A DNA stretch of 64,000 nucleotides from Bacteroides ndongoniae. GTDB taxonomy: Bacteria > Bacteroidota > Bacteroidia > Bacteroidales > Bacteroidaceae. The notes beneath the pieces were generated by a model. That model worked only from the letters and a program-made list of their open reading frames with translations. It had not been told where the DNA came from and did not search any database. The stretch covers positions 1,969,664-2,033,663 of the forward strand of contig NZ_FNVV01000014.1 of NCBI RefSeq assembly GCF_900108345.1, given 5' to 3'. This document shows positions 55,365-64,000 of the stretch, in pieces. The position numbers and the translations under genes are program-made. Each line of letters opens with the position of its first letter. The first letter of the stretch is position 1.

Positions 55365-57380
55365 TTAAATCGTATAGTCGTACTTGTCGGGAAGCAGGAA
55401 AGCGACTTCGCACCCTGTCTCACCACTGTCGAGAAGGACATTGTGCACCGAAACGTCGATTGTTTCTTTGTTCTTCATGTTCAGAATCTGAATGGTCTGC
55501 ATGATGACTTTCATACCGGTGCCCGTCCCCCGATTACGACTGTTCGGACGGTAACCTCCACCGTTGTCAGTCACTTTGATACTGATGGCACTTGCCGTAC
55601 GCATTACAGTTATCCACAGTCGGCGTTCGCCTTCCTTGCCGCGCAAAGCATGCTTCACGGCGTTCTCTACGGGAATCTGTATCAGCATGGAAGGGAGCAT
55701 GACCTGTTCGGGATGCACATCGGGAGCCAAACTGATTTCGGGATAGAAAGCATCGCCCAGCGAACGGCACTCCAGATCGATGTAAGTACGCACAAAGTCC
55801 AACTCTTCGGACAGGGTAACGCACAACTGCTCGGCCAATTCCAGATTGCGGCGCATCAGCTTGACCAGCGAAGCCAGTTCGTGCTTCTCTTCCTCCTTGC
55901 GTCCGGCCATCTCCTGATTGAGCACATTGAAGATGAAATGAGGCGAAAGCCGGTTGCGGATGTTCTCCAGACGAAGGGTAGAAACGGTACGACGACTTTC
56001 GACAAGCAGCAGGGCACGCTTCTTCTTGCTGTACATATAAATAAAGACCATCACGAGGAAAGCCACTCCGCACAAGGCAATCCAGATGATACGGGTCTGC
56101 CTTAGTTCGAGCACTTCGTTTTCCTTAGCCTGAATGAGCACTTTCTGCGACATCAGTGTAGAGTCCTGCTGATAGCGCAGGGCAAGGTCGGCTGTACGCA
56201 TCTTGACGTGTTCGTTGCGGATGGAGTCGTCCAGTTCACGGTTTTTCTTCAGGTAATCGTAGGCCTTATGATAGTTCTGGGTCTGCTCGAAATAGCGTTG
56301 CAGATTGCGATTGCGCACATGAATCAGGTCGGGGTAGACGTCGGGCGAAGTGACGCTCGAAGCCAGCACCCGGCGGGCGCCTTCCAAATCTTTCCGCAAC
56401 AAGCAGAGGCCCATCTTCTGTGTATCGATAGCGTAAAGAGCGGCAGGCATTCCGTATTCCTTGAAAAAAGGCTCGCACAAGTTGATATAAAGGGCTGCCG
56501 AATCGGGCTGTTGCAACGAAATGAAGCAATCGGCCAGGTTCAGCCACGTCAGGTTACGTTCGAACACCATTTCAGGATATTCCGTCGTCAGGTCTATCAC
56601 GCGGCGGAAGTAGGTAAGGGCTGTTTCGTAATCGCCTCTGTAGTAATAGGATGTGCCGCGGTTGTTCAGGTAGAAGTGTTTCTCGGTAGGTCGCATCTCG
56701 TCGAAATACCTGGCTGCCAGATTGTAGTAATGATCGCACTGTTCGAAGTCGCGCAGCCATACATAGATCTGCCCCAATCCGTAATAAATGGGATATTTCT
56801 GCGAGTCGGGAAGTTGAAGCGAATCGCACAGCAACAGAGCACGACGATACCAGGCCGCTCCCACGTCCAGCTTGCCTTGCTGGTTGCAGGCATCGGCCAG
56901 ATTGATGAGGATGTCGGGCACACTTTCCTTATGGTTGCTCTGCATACGGAGCTCGTAAGCGCGATGGTAGCAAGCTGCTGCCGAGTCCATATAACCTGTA
57001 CGCACGTAGATGTTGCCTTTACTGTTGGCGCAGTCACTTGCCAGGTCGGCCAGTTGCGGCGAAGAAGGCTGACGGCTGATGAAGTCTTCGATTTGTCGTA
57101 CCACCAGCCGTGCCGAGTCCATCTCGGAAGTAACCAGATAGGTTTTCAGCGCCATTGCCAGATAATTGTACCACGTCAGACTGTCGTGCGATGCCTGCAT
57201 ACCCTGCACTGCCTTTGCCCGCACTTCGTAAGGATGAGTCGAAACAGAATCGCCATTCAAAGCCGAAAAGCGTTCGAACGTCCGCAGTTCGGAAGGCTGT
57301 TCTTCTTTCTCCCTGGAAGCACAGGCTGCCAGTGCCAGCAGGCAAAGCAGCAAAACGATATGGTACAAGCGTTTTATCAT
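55365..57380 (-). CDS. TPR-containing LytS-like sensor histidine kinase
   Basis: 671 residues. Signal peptide with lipobox-like A-L-A-A-C-A near 20, a periplasmic TPR solenoid (about 60-400), one membrane helix (I-W-I-A-L-C-G-V-A-F-L-V near 430), and a His_kinase domain of the LytS type with R-L-S-P-H-F-I-F-N-V-L-N near 480 and an ATP-binding D-N-G-G-G-Y near 610. Such kinases signal to LytTR regulators; the regulator gene is 130 nt downstream but carries a stop codon. Its ATG overlaps the stop of the DUF2027-Smr gene by four bases, so it is translationally coupled to it. Confidence 0.88.
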   Translation of the reverse strand: MIKRLYHIVLLLCLLALAACASREKEEQPSELRTFERFSALNGDSVSTHPYEVRAKAVQGMQASHDSLTWYNYLAMALKTYLVTSEMDSARLVVRQIEDFISRQPSSPQLADLASDCANSKGNIYVRTGYMDSAAACYHRAYELRMQSNHKESVPDILINLADACNQQGKLDVGAAWYRRALLLCDSLQLPDSQKYPIYYGLGQIYVWLRDFEQCDHYYNLAARYFDEMRPTEKHFYLNNRGTSYYYRGDYETALTYFRRVIDLTTEYPEMVFERNLTWLNLADCFISLQQPDSAALYINLCEPFFKEYGMPAALYAIDTQKMGLCLLRKDLEGARRVLASSVTSPDVYPDLIHVRNRNLQRYFEQTQNYHKAYDYLKKNRELDDSIRNEHVKMRTADLALRYQQDSTLMSQKVLIQAKENEVLELRQTRIIWIALCGVAFLVMVFIYMYSKKKRALLLVESRRTVSTLRLENIRNRLSPHFIFNVLNQEMAGRKEEEKHELASLVKLMRRNLELAEQLCVTLSEELDFVRTYIDLECRSLGDAFYPEISLAPDVHPEQVMLPSMLIQIPVENAVKHALRGKEGERRLWITVMRTASAISIKVTDNGGGYRPNSRNRGTGTGMKVIMQTIQILNMKNKETIDVSVHNVLLDSGETGCEVAFLLPDKYDYTI

Positions 57381-58489
57381 CTAATGGTCACCATTGTAGC
57401 ACCGAATCCGTATTCCTGAAACGAAGCATCCTGCGCCTTACAGGAGGAATATTTGCGCTTCAGTTCGTCCAAAATAGCTTTGCGCAACACGCCGTCGCCC
57501 TTGCCGTGGATGAAGACGATGCGCTGTTCACGCTTGTTCTTATACTGTTCCATCACCTCACGGAACTTGTCGAGCTGGTAGTTCAGCATCTCACCGTTCG
57601 ACATGCCGCGCGTGTCGTCCAGCAGTTCGCCGATGTGCAAGTCCACCTCTACGATGCCATTCTTTCCGCCTTGCTTGGCTGCGGGCTGGTGTTTTTTGGG
57701 GGCATCGGCCGAACGTTTCTGCATCAGAGCTTCCTGAAGATCTTCGGCCGACACGTACACCTGACGGGCAGGTTGGTCGTTGCGCACCACGTCGTACATC
57801 AGGGCAGGCGTTTCGAAGAAGTCGGTAGGCTGGAAAGTATGCAGTTTGTAGAACTTCACCACATCGATACGCAGTTCCACACTGACTGCGGGCTTCAGCT
57901 GGAAGGAGCGACGGTCCTTGAAAGCCACGAGCTGCACGGCCACGCGTTCCAGGTCGTTGAGCGACGACTTTTCGAACTCTTCGAGCAGCAACTTGGTATT
58001 AGGCTCTATCAGTCCATGCTGGCGCACTGTCCATGCCTTTCCTTCAGCACCCAAGTAGGTGTAGTACAGGTAATAGTTACTATCATTCACCAGATAACTC
58101 TCGAACGGAGTAGTGCTGACAGCCTTGATGTCTTCGGGCACAAAAGCCAGATAGACGTTCAGCACATCGCCGCCTTTCATCTCCGGCTGGCGGTAAACTG
58201 ATATTTCGGGCTTTTCTACCCGATGCAGAGGCTGCTCGTAAGCCTGCTGCGACGCAGCGGGACGGGCGGGCTGCTCCTCGGCTTTCTTCCGTTCGGCCTT
58301 GGCAGCTTTCGAAGCGGGCGTGGGCACGTTGTAGTCGTCGGTCTCAATCACCACCACTTCGCGTATGTGCATCGGGATGTCGAATCCGTCAGCATCTTCT
58401 ACCAGTACAATGTCTTTACCTTGAAATCCGGTGACCTTTCCGCCACCAACTTCGCTCAGAAAGCGAACTTTATCTCCTATTTTTATCAT
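57377..58489 (-). CDS. DUF2027 and Smr domain protein
   Basis: 370 residues, no signal peptide, so cytoplasmic. N-terminal DUF2027 part (I-G-D-K-V-R-F-L near 4, G-K-V-T-G-F), an Ala/Lys/Pro linker (about 58-90), a beta domain (about 100-240), and a C-terminal Smr (small MutS-related) domain with V-D-L-H-I-G-E-L near 285 and F-I-H-G-K-G-D-G near 330. Smr domains are nucleases in MutS2 and some RNA-rescue proteins. The family is widespread in Bacteroidetes; its role is unknown. Overlaps the kinase gene by ATGA. Confidence 0.88.
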   Translation of the reverse strand: MIKIGDKVRFLSEVGGGKVTGFQGKDIVLVEDADGFDIPMHIREVVVIETDDYNVPTPASKAAKAERKKAEEQPARPAASQQAYEQPLHRVEKPEISVYRQPEMKGGDVLNVYLAFVPEDIKAVSTTPFESYLVNDSNYYLYYTYLGAEGKAWTVRQHGLIEPNTKLLLEEFEKSSLNDLERVAVQLVAFKDRRSFQLKPAVSVELRIDVVKFYKLHTFQPTDFFETPALMYDVVRNDQPARQVYVSAEDLQEALMQKRSADAPKKHQPAAKQGGKNGIVEVDLHIGELLDDTRGMSNGEMLNYQLDKFREVMEQYKNKREQRIVFIHGKGDGVLRKAILDELKRKYSSCKAQDASFQEYGFGATMVTIR

Positions 58490-58760
58490 GTCTTTTCTGT
58501 TTAGTCATTCGGTTTCCTTGTGGCAAAGATAGTGAAAGGTGAGCGCAGAGACAAATGAAAACCAAAGTTTTCAATATGGCTATGCCGAACCGCATCCTAT
58601 CTTATCTAAAGATACGTAAATATCACTAAAATGGCACGAGATACCCCCAAGACAAATGTTTCTGCAAAGGAATGTCCTTAAAAGCCATACGTCACCGCCT
58701 TGTTACAACCCAGTCCGCTGTTTCTATCCTGCACAATCGTTCTATCCACGCAGGAAGTTA

Positions 58761-58844
58761 CATCTCGCGCGCCGGGATATACATCCCACGTGCTGAGATA
58801 TGAATCCCGCGTGCTGAGATATACATCCCGGCGCGCGAGATATA
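58761..58844. repeat. 21-bp palindromic tandem repeat array, four units
   Basis: Units start at 58761, 58782, 58803 and 58824 (pattern CATCCCGCGTGCTGAGATATA with GC-rich variants). The outer units are exact reverse complements over 17 bp: ATCTCGCGCGCCGGGAT (58762-58778) and ATCCCGGCGCGCGAGAT (58825-58841). Because 21 is divisible by three, open frames with a seven-residue period cross it on both strands, but nothing suggests they are genes. It lies in the 557-nt gap between 58490 and 59046, which shows no gene. Confidence 0.92.
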
Positions 58845-58941
58845 AAGAAAGTAAAAGAAAAAAGGATTCATCGGACGGTGAAGACACATCTAGCAGCTGA
58901 GAGAATAGTAGGTTAGGACATAATGGGAGGCAGAAATAAAC

Positions 58942-58971
58942 AAGGGATGACGTTTCACAACGCCATCCCTT
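58942..58971. terminator. Terminator after the BACON lipoprotein gene
   Basis: AAGGGATGACG (58942-58952) pairs with CGCCATCCCTT (58961-58971), one mismatch, eight-base loop. T-rich tracts are weak on both sides. It lies about 75 nt past the minus-strand gene ending at 59047. Confidence 0.6.
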
Positions 58972-59046
58972 TACCTTTTCAAAACCTCATCTTCTTTTCT
59001 TTTCACGCTTCAAAGAAAAGAAAACGTAACTTTAGGAGAGAGTCTG

Positions 59047-60072
59047 CTATTTTCTTACCCATACAATGTCTGTCACCGCCCATCCGGTTCCCGTAGGAGT
59101 TCCTTGCTCGTCGGTGATACTATAATAGAATCCGTCCACATGCTGTCCTGCCCAGGTTCCGTTGTCCTGGAATGTAAGCGTCATAAGTCCTGTCTCCTGA
59201 TTGAAAGCAACCGGGGCTACATATTCAATTTTCGTATCCCACGACAGTCTTCCGGCCTTATCGTATGCACACAGTACGATGTTCCGTTTGGCATCGTAAG
59301 CTCCCAACACCTGATTGAAGCGGATGACGAACTTACCGTTTTCGTAACTGATTTTATAAGGACCATCAAAAATACTTCCTTTGGGATACACGTTATACAC
59401 CAACGGAGTTGCCGATTCTTCCAGCCGGCATGTGCCGTATGATTGCTGCACACCATCTACCGAACGGAAGCAATCGAATTCACCCTCCATGTTGAACTGC
59501 GAATATGTGTATTGCATCTTGTATACCTTCCCGGCACTGACAGTCAGTGTTGCAGAACGGGTTCCCGTAGGAGATCCCGGGGGAAAATCGGCTATATTGA
59601 CCGTCAGTTGTTCACCTTCCAGTTGATAAGTCAGCCAATCGGCCGAACTTTCAATCTGAATTTCATTAGCCGATTTTAGATGAAATGTCAACTGTTCTCC
59701 ATTCTTACCCAAAGCTCGGCCTTCAATGTCCGAAATAGGAACATCTCCCATCTGATAGATGGCAACTTGAGTACTTCCCGATGCTGACTGAAGAGAGATG
59801 ACGGCCGTCCGGCTCGACTCACTCTGATTGGGAGCAACTTTCAACTGAATCACATTCCCACTGGCAGTAGCCTGACACCAGTTGACAGAACTGGTTGCAG
59901 TAACAGGATCTGCGGAATTCACTTCGATCGTTCCTTCTCCGCCGAAGCAGTCGTAAGAAACATCGGACTTCACAACTTTCAAAGTGGCTTGTACTGTTTC
60001 ATCGTCGTCGGAGCATCCTACAAATCCGATGCAACATGCCATTAACAACAAAGTATATATTTTCTTTATCAT
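59047..60072 (-). CDS. BACON domain lipoprotein
   Basis: About 341 residues from MIKKIYTLLLMACC at 60072, the start that gives a lipobox I-G-F-V-G-C; the frame to 60138 has no signal peptide at its N-terminus. A BACON domain (about 30-105; V-N-W-C-Q-A-T-A-S-G and Q-V-A-I-Y-Q-M-G) is followed by a second BACON-like segment (about 110-180; S-S-A-D-W-L-T-Y) and a C-terminal beta domain ending G-W-A-V-T-D-I-V-W-V. BACON domains bind carbohydrate or mucin, or act as spacers. Last gene of the second SusCD locus. Confidence 0.82.
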   Translation of the reverse strand: MIKKIYTLLLMACCIGFVGCSDDDETVQATLKVVKSDVSYDCFGGEGTIEVNSADPVTATSSVNWCQATASGNVIQLKVAPNQSESSRTAVISLQSASGSTQVAIYQMGDVPISDIEGRALGKNGEQLTFHLKSANEIQIESSADWLTYQLEGEQLTVNIADFPPGSPTGTRSATLTVSAGKVYKMQYTYSQFNMEGEFDCFRSVDGVQQSYGTCRLEESATPLVYNVYPKGSIFDGPYKISYENGKFVIRFNQVLGAYDAKRNIVLCAYDKAGRLSWDTKIEYVAPVAFNQETGLMTLTFQDNGTWAGQHVDGFYYSITDEQGTPTGTGWAVTDIVWVRK

Positions 60073-60158
60073 ACGTTTTTCAGTTATTTGGTTTACCATT
60101 TTTCTGTTCATAGGTTGCCAACCGTACAAAGCCGGCAACCTAAGATTTCAGCAGCGTA

Positions 60159-61436
60159 TCAGTCATGCTTAAGCAAAGTGATGTGAGCAAAGCGCGACTC
60201 TCCATATGCCCTGTATTCTCCCGGTTGTCCCCACAAAATCATACCCGTAGTGGCTTCTTCACGTCGACCATCGTCTACAAACCGATACAAATTAGGATTA
60301 TCTGCATCACGTTCGCCGTACATACCATATCGGAAATCGGTTCCTCCCCAAGTAAGGCGGCCACTCTCGGCATTCCATACAGACAGATAATTGCCACTTC
60401 CGTCGAGCAACTGCTGGTTGAGCAATTCCATGCGCGGAGTCTTCACCCCATCAACTACCGGCTCGGCATACGTCATGATAACATCAATCGGAAGCATTCC
60501 TTTGATGATATAATTTTGTTTATACGTTCCAATTGTAAGTTCAATTTCCAACGACGAAGCTCCATAATAGCCATTATACTTCATAGTATACTTGCCCAGA
60601 TATTGCGTATAGTCCTCCATATTCGGGTCGTAACGGAACGGAATAGTCTGTCCTTCGTATTCGAAAGCCTGATCGGTAAACGACCATCCAAAAGAATCTA
60701 CTTCTTTGCCCCCTATCAGCAGAGGCGAATAAAAACGGATACCAGTCGACGTAAACAAATACGCAGCACTCTGCAATTCCTCAGTACCGATCTGAGCAGA
60801 AAGTTTACGGTCGGACGGGAAAGACAAGCTGACCGACTGTCCGTTGATAGTGCCCGACGCACCTTCTACTCCAAACAATGAGTTATAGTCATCTCTGATT
60901 TTCTGCACAGCAGTCAGATAACTTTCGGCCGATTCCTCCATACGTATCATCCTCATGACGTTCTTGGTCTTCTTGCCCTTCAAGATGATTTCATTGTCAG
61001 AATGCCCCATGATGATAAACTCGTAATCGCCTTCATATCCTTTTCCCAATCCGGCACCTTCCTGCTTGTCAGGATCGGCAAAGTAATGGATAATGGAATT
61101 ATAGGTATCAAAATTCAACGTAGGCCCCATGTCCGAACCCATGGAATAAAGACTGGTCTCCGTGTACGACGGGCTGCTGGCAGTTTCGCCAGCGGCAGTC
61201 ACTTCTTTCTCCGTAAACTTCAGAATCATGTTATAGCCTCCGTAAGCCTGGGTAGCCGAAGGAAAATACTCCAGCCTCCAGCCCTGTTCCGAACTGACCA
61301 ACAGATCACGGCAGGCCTTAATCTCTTCGTTGATACGCTGTTGGGCCGGCTTGTCGAAAAGGTCGTCCACTTCAGGAGCACAAGCCTGAAACAATCCTGC
61401 CATTAAAAGTATAATATATAAAAGTTTGTTTTTCAT
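60159..61436 (-). CDS. DUF4302 family lipoprotein
   Basis: About 425 residues from MKNKLLYIILLMAG at 61436; signal peptide and lipobox L-F-Q-A-C-A. The N-terminal part has E-Q-G-W-R-L-E-Y-F-P near 50 and G-G-Y-N-M-I-L-K-F, typical of DUF4302 proteins, then G-D-Y-E-F-I-I-M-G-H near 150. These are encoded next to SusC/SusD pairs with zinc-protease-like lipoproteins, as here, and are probably surface components. No enzyme motif seen. Confidence 0.8.
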   Translation of the reverse strand: MKNKLLYIILLMAGLFQACAPEVDDLFDKPAQQRINEEIKACRDLLVSSEQGWRLEYFPSATQAYGGYNMILKFTEKEVTAAGETASSPSYTETSLYSMGSDMGPTLNFDTYNSIIHYFADPDKQEGAGLGKGYEGDYEFIIMGHSDNEIILKGKKTKNVMRMIRMEESAESYLTAVQKIRDDYNSLFGVEGASGTINGQSVSLSFPSDRKLSAQIGTEELQSAAYLFTSTGIRFYSPLLIGGKEVDSFGWSFTDQAFEYEGQTIPFRYDPNMEDYTQYLGKYTMKYNGYYGASSLEIELTIGTYKQNYIIKGMLPIDVIMTYAEPVVDGVKTPRMELLNQQLLDGSGNYLSVWNAESGRLTWGGTDFRYGMYGERDADNPNLYRFVDDGRREEATTGMILWGQPGEYRAYGESRFAHITLLKHD

Positions 61437-61478
61437 AACTTCAGTTTTTAGTGTTATACATTCGTTATCCGACAATCA

Positions 61479-62357
61479 TCAGGGCAGTGCATTGATATCC
61501 ATACGCTGCAGTTCGTCGCAGCGCCGGTCAATCGCCGCACGCAGCTTGTCCATATCAATCTGGAAATTGGTACGCATGTAATCTTTTACAATGCCCAGCT
61601 TCGTTTGTATAATGGCCCATCCTTCTGCTCCGGCACCTTCCTCCAGCGCTTTCCATTGAGCATCGGTCCAAGTCAGGAAACAGGCTGTCATTTCGGCAAT
61701 ATCCTCACCCGGCTGGCTGCTGCCGTAAGCAGTAACAAAACCAAAGGGCGCATAATCGGCCATGTCGTGACGGTTGTTCCATCCGGAGGGCGAATAATGT
61801 CCTTCGCTCAGGTCGTTGTACTCAACAGGATATTCCTTGGTCTGATGCAGAATGTGAGCAAATTCATGATGCATAGTCTTGAAAAACATTTCGTTCAAGT
61901 CGGCAATGTCGGTAGGATCAAGCCAGTTTCCGCCTACCAGTGTCACCTTCAAGCCGCCTTCCGCGTAACCCAAAGTAATGGTACCGTTGGGATTCCACTG
62001 ACGCGAACCGACCAGATGAATGATTTTGGGAGCGTATTGCCGCGTGAAGTTGATGCCGCCTATCTCGTCGTAAGCCTCAAACCACACATGCTTCACAATA
62101 CGTGCCATCTGTACAGCCAGATCGTACTCAATAGGAACCAAGTTATTGCTCAAACTCGATTCAATGTCCTCCATCCTGTATTTGAAGTCTACATTGTAAG
62201 GATACAGGTAGTTATTGTCCAGCCAGATGTCCAGTTCGTTCTTTTCCATTTCCACTTCGTCATCAAAGATGCTGGTGGGATTCAGGTCTTCTTCGCTGCA
62301 TGCGCCACAAAGCATGGCACTCAAGAGCAGAAATAATAAGGAATATTTCAGTTTCAT
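61479..62357 (-). CDS. Zinc metallopeptidase-like lipoprotein (substrate-import associated)
   Basis: 292 residues with lipobox L-C-G-A-C-S at about 20. The HExxH motif is in H-H-E-F-A-H-I-L-H near 165, followed at some distance by G-E-D-I-A-E-M (probable third ligand Glu). The arrangement matches the putative zinc-binding lipoproteins linked to SusC/SusD-type uptake genes in Bacteroidetes. It may cut a proteinaceous or glycoprotein substrate at the surface. Gap to the SusD gene is 42 nt. Confidence 0.85.
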   Translation of the reverse strand: MKLKYSLLFLLLSAMLCGACSEEDLNPTSIFDDEVEMEKNELDIWLDNNYLYPYNVDFKYRMEDIESSLSNNLVPIEYDLAVQMARIVKHVWFEAYDEIGGINFTRQYAPKIIHLVGSRQWNPNGTITLGYAEGGLKVTLVGGNWLDPTDIADLNEMFFKTMHHEFAHILHQTKEYPVEYNDLSEGHYSPSGWNNRHDMADYAPFGFVTAYGSSQPGEDIAEMTACFLTWTDAQWKALEEGAGAEGWAIIQTKLGIVKDYMRTNFQIDMDKLRAAIDRRCDELQRMDINALP

Positions 62358-62399
62358 AATCGTAATCTGTTTATATATCGTTATGTTTTGCTAAAAAAG

Positions 62400-63917
62400 T
62401 CATCTTGGATTGGGAGTCATATCGCCCGGGGCAAACAATACCTCTTGCGGTATCTGAATGGCTTTGCGCGGATCATCCGGCAACAGGGTCAAAGGCTCTC
62501 CGTTATAGATGTTGTGCTGATAGGAAATACCATAGCGTTTGATGTCCATCCAGCGGATACCTTCGTGCAGACCTTCTACCCGACGTGCATGGAGTACGGC
62601 ATGAATCAGATAAGTCTGTTCTTCCGTATAGGTAACACCTGTATGCAGTTCCTTCACATTGGCATTGGGGTTGCCTTTGCTGTCGGTAGCCTTGTAGAAG
62701 TCGATAATCTGCTGGGCACTGCAGGCCGAAATACCTTTTTTCATGTACCAGTAAGACAAGTCGGTAGCGGCAGCTTCATACTCCTGCTTCAACACGTGTG
62801 CCTCGGCACGGCAGAGCAACGTTTCGTCGGTAGTGAAAGCAGGAATGACAACGTGCGGCTGTCCGGTCTGGGCTATCTGGTTGGTGATTTCGAAGATTTC
62901 GGTCATCTTCGGGATGAAATAGCTCATGTAATTGTAATGGAACACCGTGTTGTAAACAGTCAGCTGCTTGTTTCCGGGGAAGTAAGACCACGCCAGCTGC
63001 GAACGGAAAATGTCGTTGGTGATGCCGTAACGTTGGTTACCTACACGTCCGTAAAGCGAACGGTTGGTTATCAGCAGCAGGTTTGACGGTTCGTCAGCAC
63101 TGATATAACCGTAAGTCCATTCCTTGGTGGTGGTAAACTTGTCATATCCGTTCAGGTCTCTCAATACGCTTGTCGGATCGGTTCCGATAGCTTTGGTTGC
63201 ATATGCGATAACCTTATCGTAATCTTTTCCGTAAAACAGGTTGAAACGTGCTGCAAAAGCATAAGCCGCTTTTTCGTTAAAGTGATACATAGGGACATTG
63301 AAAGTAATTCCGGCCACCAATGGCAGTGCTTCTTCAATATCTTCGTTGATTTTACGATAAGTATCCTCCAGCGTACCACGTTCGTAAACCACGCCTACCG
63401 ATTCCTCGGGAGCAGTAATATAAGGAATGCCCAGTTCGTTGGCAGCAGTGCGTTCGTTATAAGCCATGCAGAACGTATTGGCCAGCATAAAATGTCCGTA
63501 AGCACGGCACAACAGTGCTTCTCCTTTGTAAGGCAGGCACTCGGCCGGCGTACCCATCTCTTCGATGGCACTCAGAGCCTGATTGGCCGAAGCAATGGCA
63601 CGGTAATTGGCATCCCAGACTTCCTGCGGACTATCCCAGTCAGACTCTACGGCATCTTTCCACATATACGACTCAATGGCCAGGTTCATGGGACTGGAGT
63701 ACATGTCACCATTGTCGGCATAATTGTCGGACATGAATTCGAACATAATGGTAGGATGCAGTGTAGGATAAGCAGACAGCAGGATATCCCTTACTTTAGT
63801 AGGAGTATTGATTTCCGTACGTTTGTCGGGCATAGTGTCGAGAAAACTGTCGCAAGACTGCATGCTTCCCATCAAGCCGGCAACGCCTAATGCAAATAAT
63901 ATATTTTTTGTTTTCAT
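62400..63917 (-). CDS. SusD/RagB-like lipoprotein of the second locus
   Basis: 505 residues with lipobox M-Q-S-C near 22. RagB/SusD signs: Y-R-A-I-A-S-A-N-Q-A-L near 105, G-E-A-L-L-C-R-A-Y-G-H-F near 130, and V-E-G-L-H-E-G-I-R-W-M-D near 450. It is distant from both SusD proteins of the PUL. Follows a SusC gene that runs off the window. Confidence 0.9.
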   Translation of the reverse strand: MKTKNILFALGVAGLMGSMQSCDSFLDTMPDKRTEINTPTKVRDILLSAYPTLHPTIMFEFMSDNYADNGDMYSSPMNLAIESYMWKDAVESDWDSPQEVWDANYRAIASANQALSAIEEMGTPAECLPYKGEALLCRAYGHFMLANTFCMAYNERTAANELGIPYITAPEESVGVVYERGTLEDTYRKINEDIEEALPLVAGITFNVPMYHFNEKAAYAFAARFNLFYGKDYDKVIAYATKAIGTDPTSVLRDLNGYDKFTTTKEWTYGYISADEPSNLLLITNRSLYGRVGNQRYGITNDIFRSQLAWSYFPGNKQLTVYNTVFHYNYMSYFIPKMTEIFEITNQIAQTGQPHVVIPAFTTDETLLCRAEAHVLKQEYEAAATDLSYWYMKKGISACSAQQIIDFYKATDSKGNPNANVKELHTGVTYTEEQTYLIHAVLHARRVEGLHEGIRWMDIKRYGISYQHNIYNGEPLTLLPDDPRKAIQIPQEVLFAPGDMTPNPR

Positions 63918-63936
63918 GATAGATAACTGTTAATGG

Positions 63937-64000
63937 TTAGAAATTGGCTCTTACTGTGAACGTAAACTGCTTGGGTACCGGAGCGGCCACACCACCAGAA
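63937..64000 (-). CDS. C-terminal end of a SusC-like transporter, truncated by the window
   Basis: The minus strand reads P-V-P-K-Q-F-T-F-T-V-R-A-N-F and stops at TAA (63937-63939). An aromatic C-terminal residue after alternating residues is the usual last strand of a TonB-dependent barrel, and the gene sits directly upstream of the SusD gene. Confidence 0.8.
   Translation of the reverse strand, partial: SGGVAAPVPKQFTFTVRANF

Noticed and set aside
58678..58900. Frames with a seven-residue period over the 21-bp array
   Set aside because: Both strands are open because the unit is a multiple of three; composition is repeat-driven and no start signal is present.

Overview
The window looks like chromosome of a gut Bacteroides species. 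The evidence is the SusC/SusD pairs, a hybrid two-component regulator (HTCS), many lipoproteins with a Cys lipobox, -7 boxes matching the Bacteroides consensus TAnnTTTG upstream of many genes, and an IS1380-family transposase. Species cannot be fixed from the sequence alone.

Layout. (1) 3-221 is the tail of a discoidin-domain protein on the + strand. (2) 641-4601 (minus) holds a metallophosphatase and a TonB-dependent receptor, each with its own promoter. (3) 5154-45048 (minus, read right to left) is a large polysaccharide utilisation locus (PUL). Its order is HTCS regulator, SusC1-SusD1-SusC2-SusD2, discoidin lipoprotein, surface GH16, second GH16, GH154, BNR-4 propeller (PL27/GH145 type), GH105, two-domain GH43, GH97, two GH51, an IS1380 insertion on the opposite strand, GH2, S9 peptidase and GH43_24-like exo-galactanase. 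(4) 45209-46345 (plus) is hemW. (5) 46462-52646 (plus) is an ECF sigma, lipoprotein, FecR anti-sigma, STN-type TonB receptor and DUF4249 lipoprotein. (6) 52754-53640 is a split LysO-type exporter; 53959-54315 encodes a small LTxxQ-type periplasmic protein. (7) 54482-58489 (minus) is a LytTR response regulator broken by an in-frame TAG, a TPR-containing LytS-like kinase and a DUF2027-Smr protein. (8) 59047-64000 (minus) is a second SusC/SusD-type locus with a zinc-protease-like lipoprotein, a DUF4302 lipoprotein and a BACON lipoprotein.

The PUL enzyme set fits type II arabinogalactan / arabinogalactan-protein (AGP). Surface GH16 would open the beta-1,3-galactan backbone and the SusCD pairs import fragments. 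The BNR-4 enzyme plus GH105 and GH154 would remove Rha-GlcA caps. GH51, GH43 and GH97 would strip arabinose and alpha-Gal/beta-Arap, GH2 the beta-galactose, and the GH43_24-like protein would shorten the backbone from the end. An S9 peptidase inside the locus could act on the protein core. Visible terminators and promoters divide the PUL into several transcription units rather than one operon.

The most unusual structure is a family of 22-bp near-palindromic tandem repeats. It occurs in five separate intergenic places in this window (about 4.8, 15.6, 22.6, 40.8 and 47.1 kb), always beyond the 3' end of a gene. One copy is bounded by 16-bp inverted repeats. A different 21-bp palindromic array lies at 58.8 kb.
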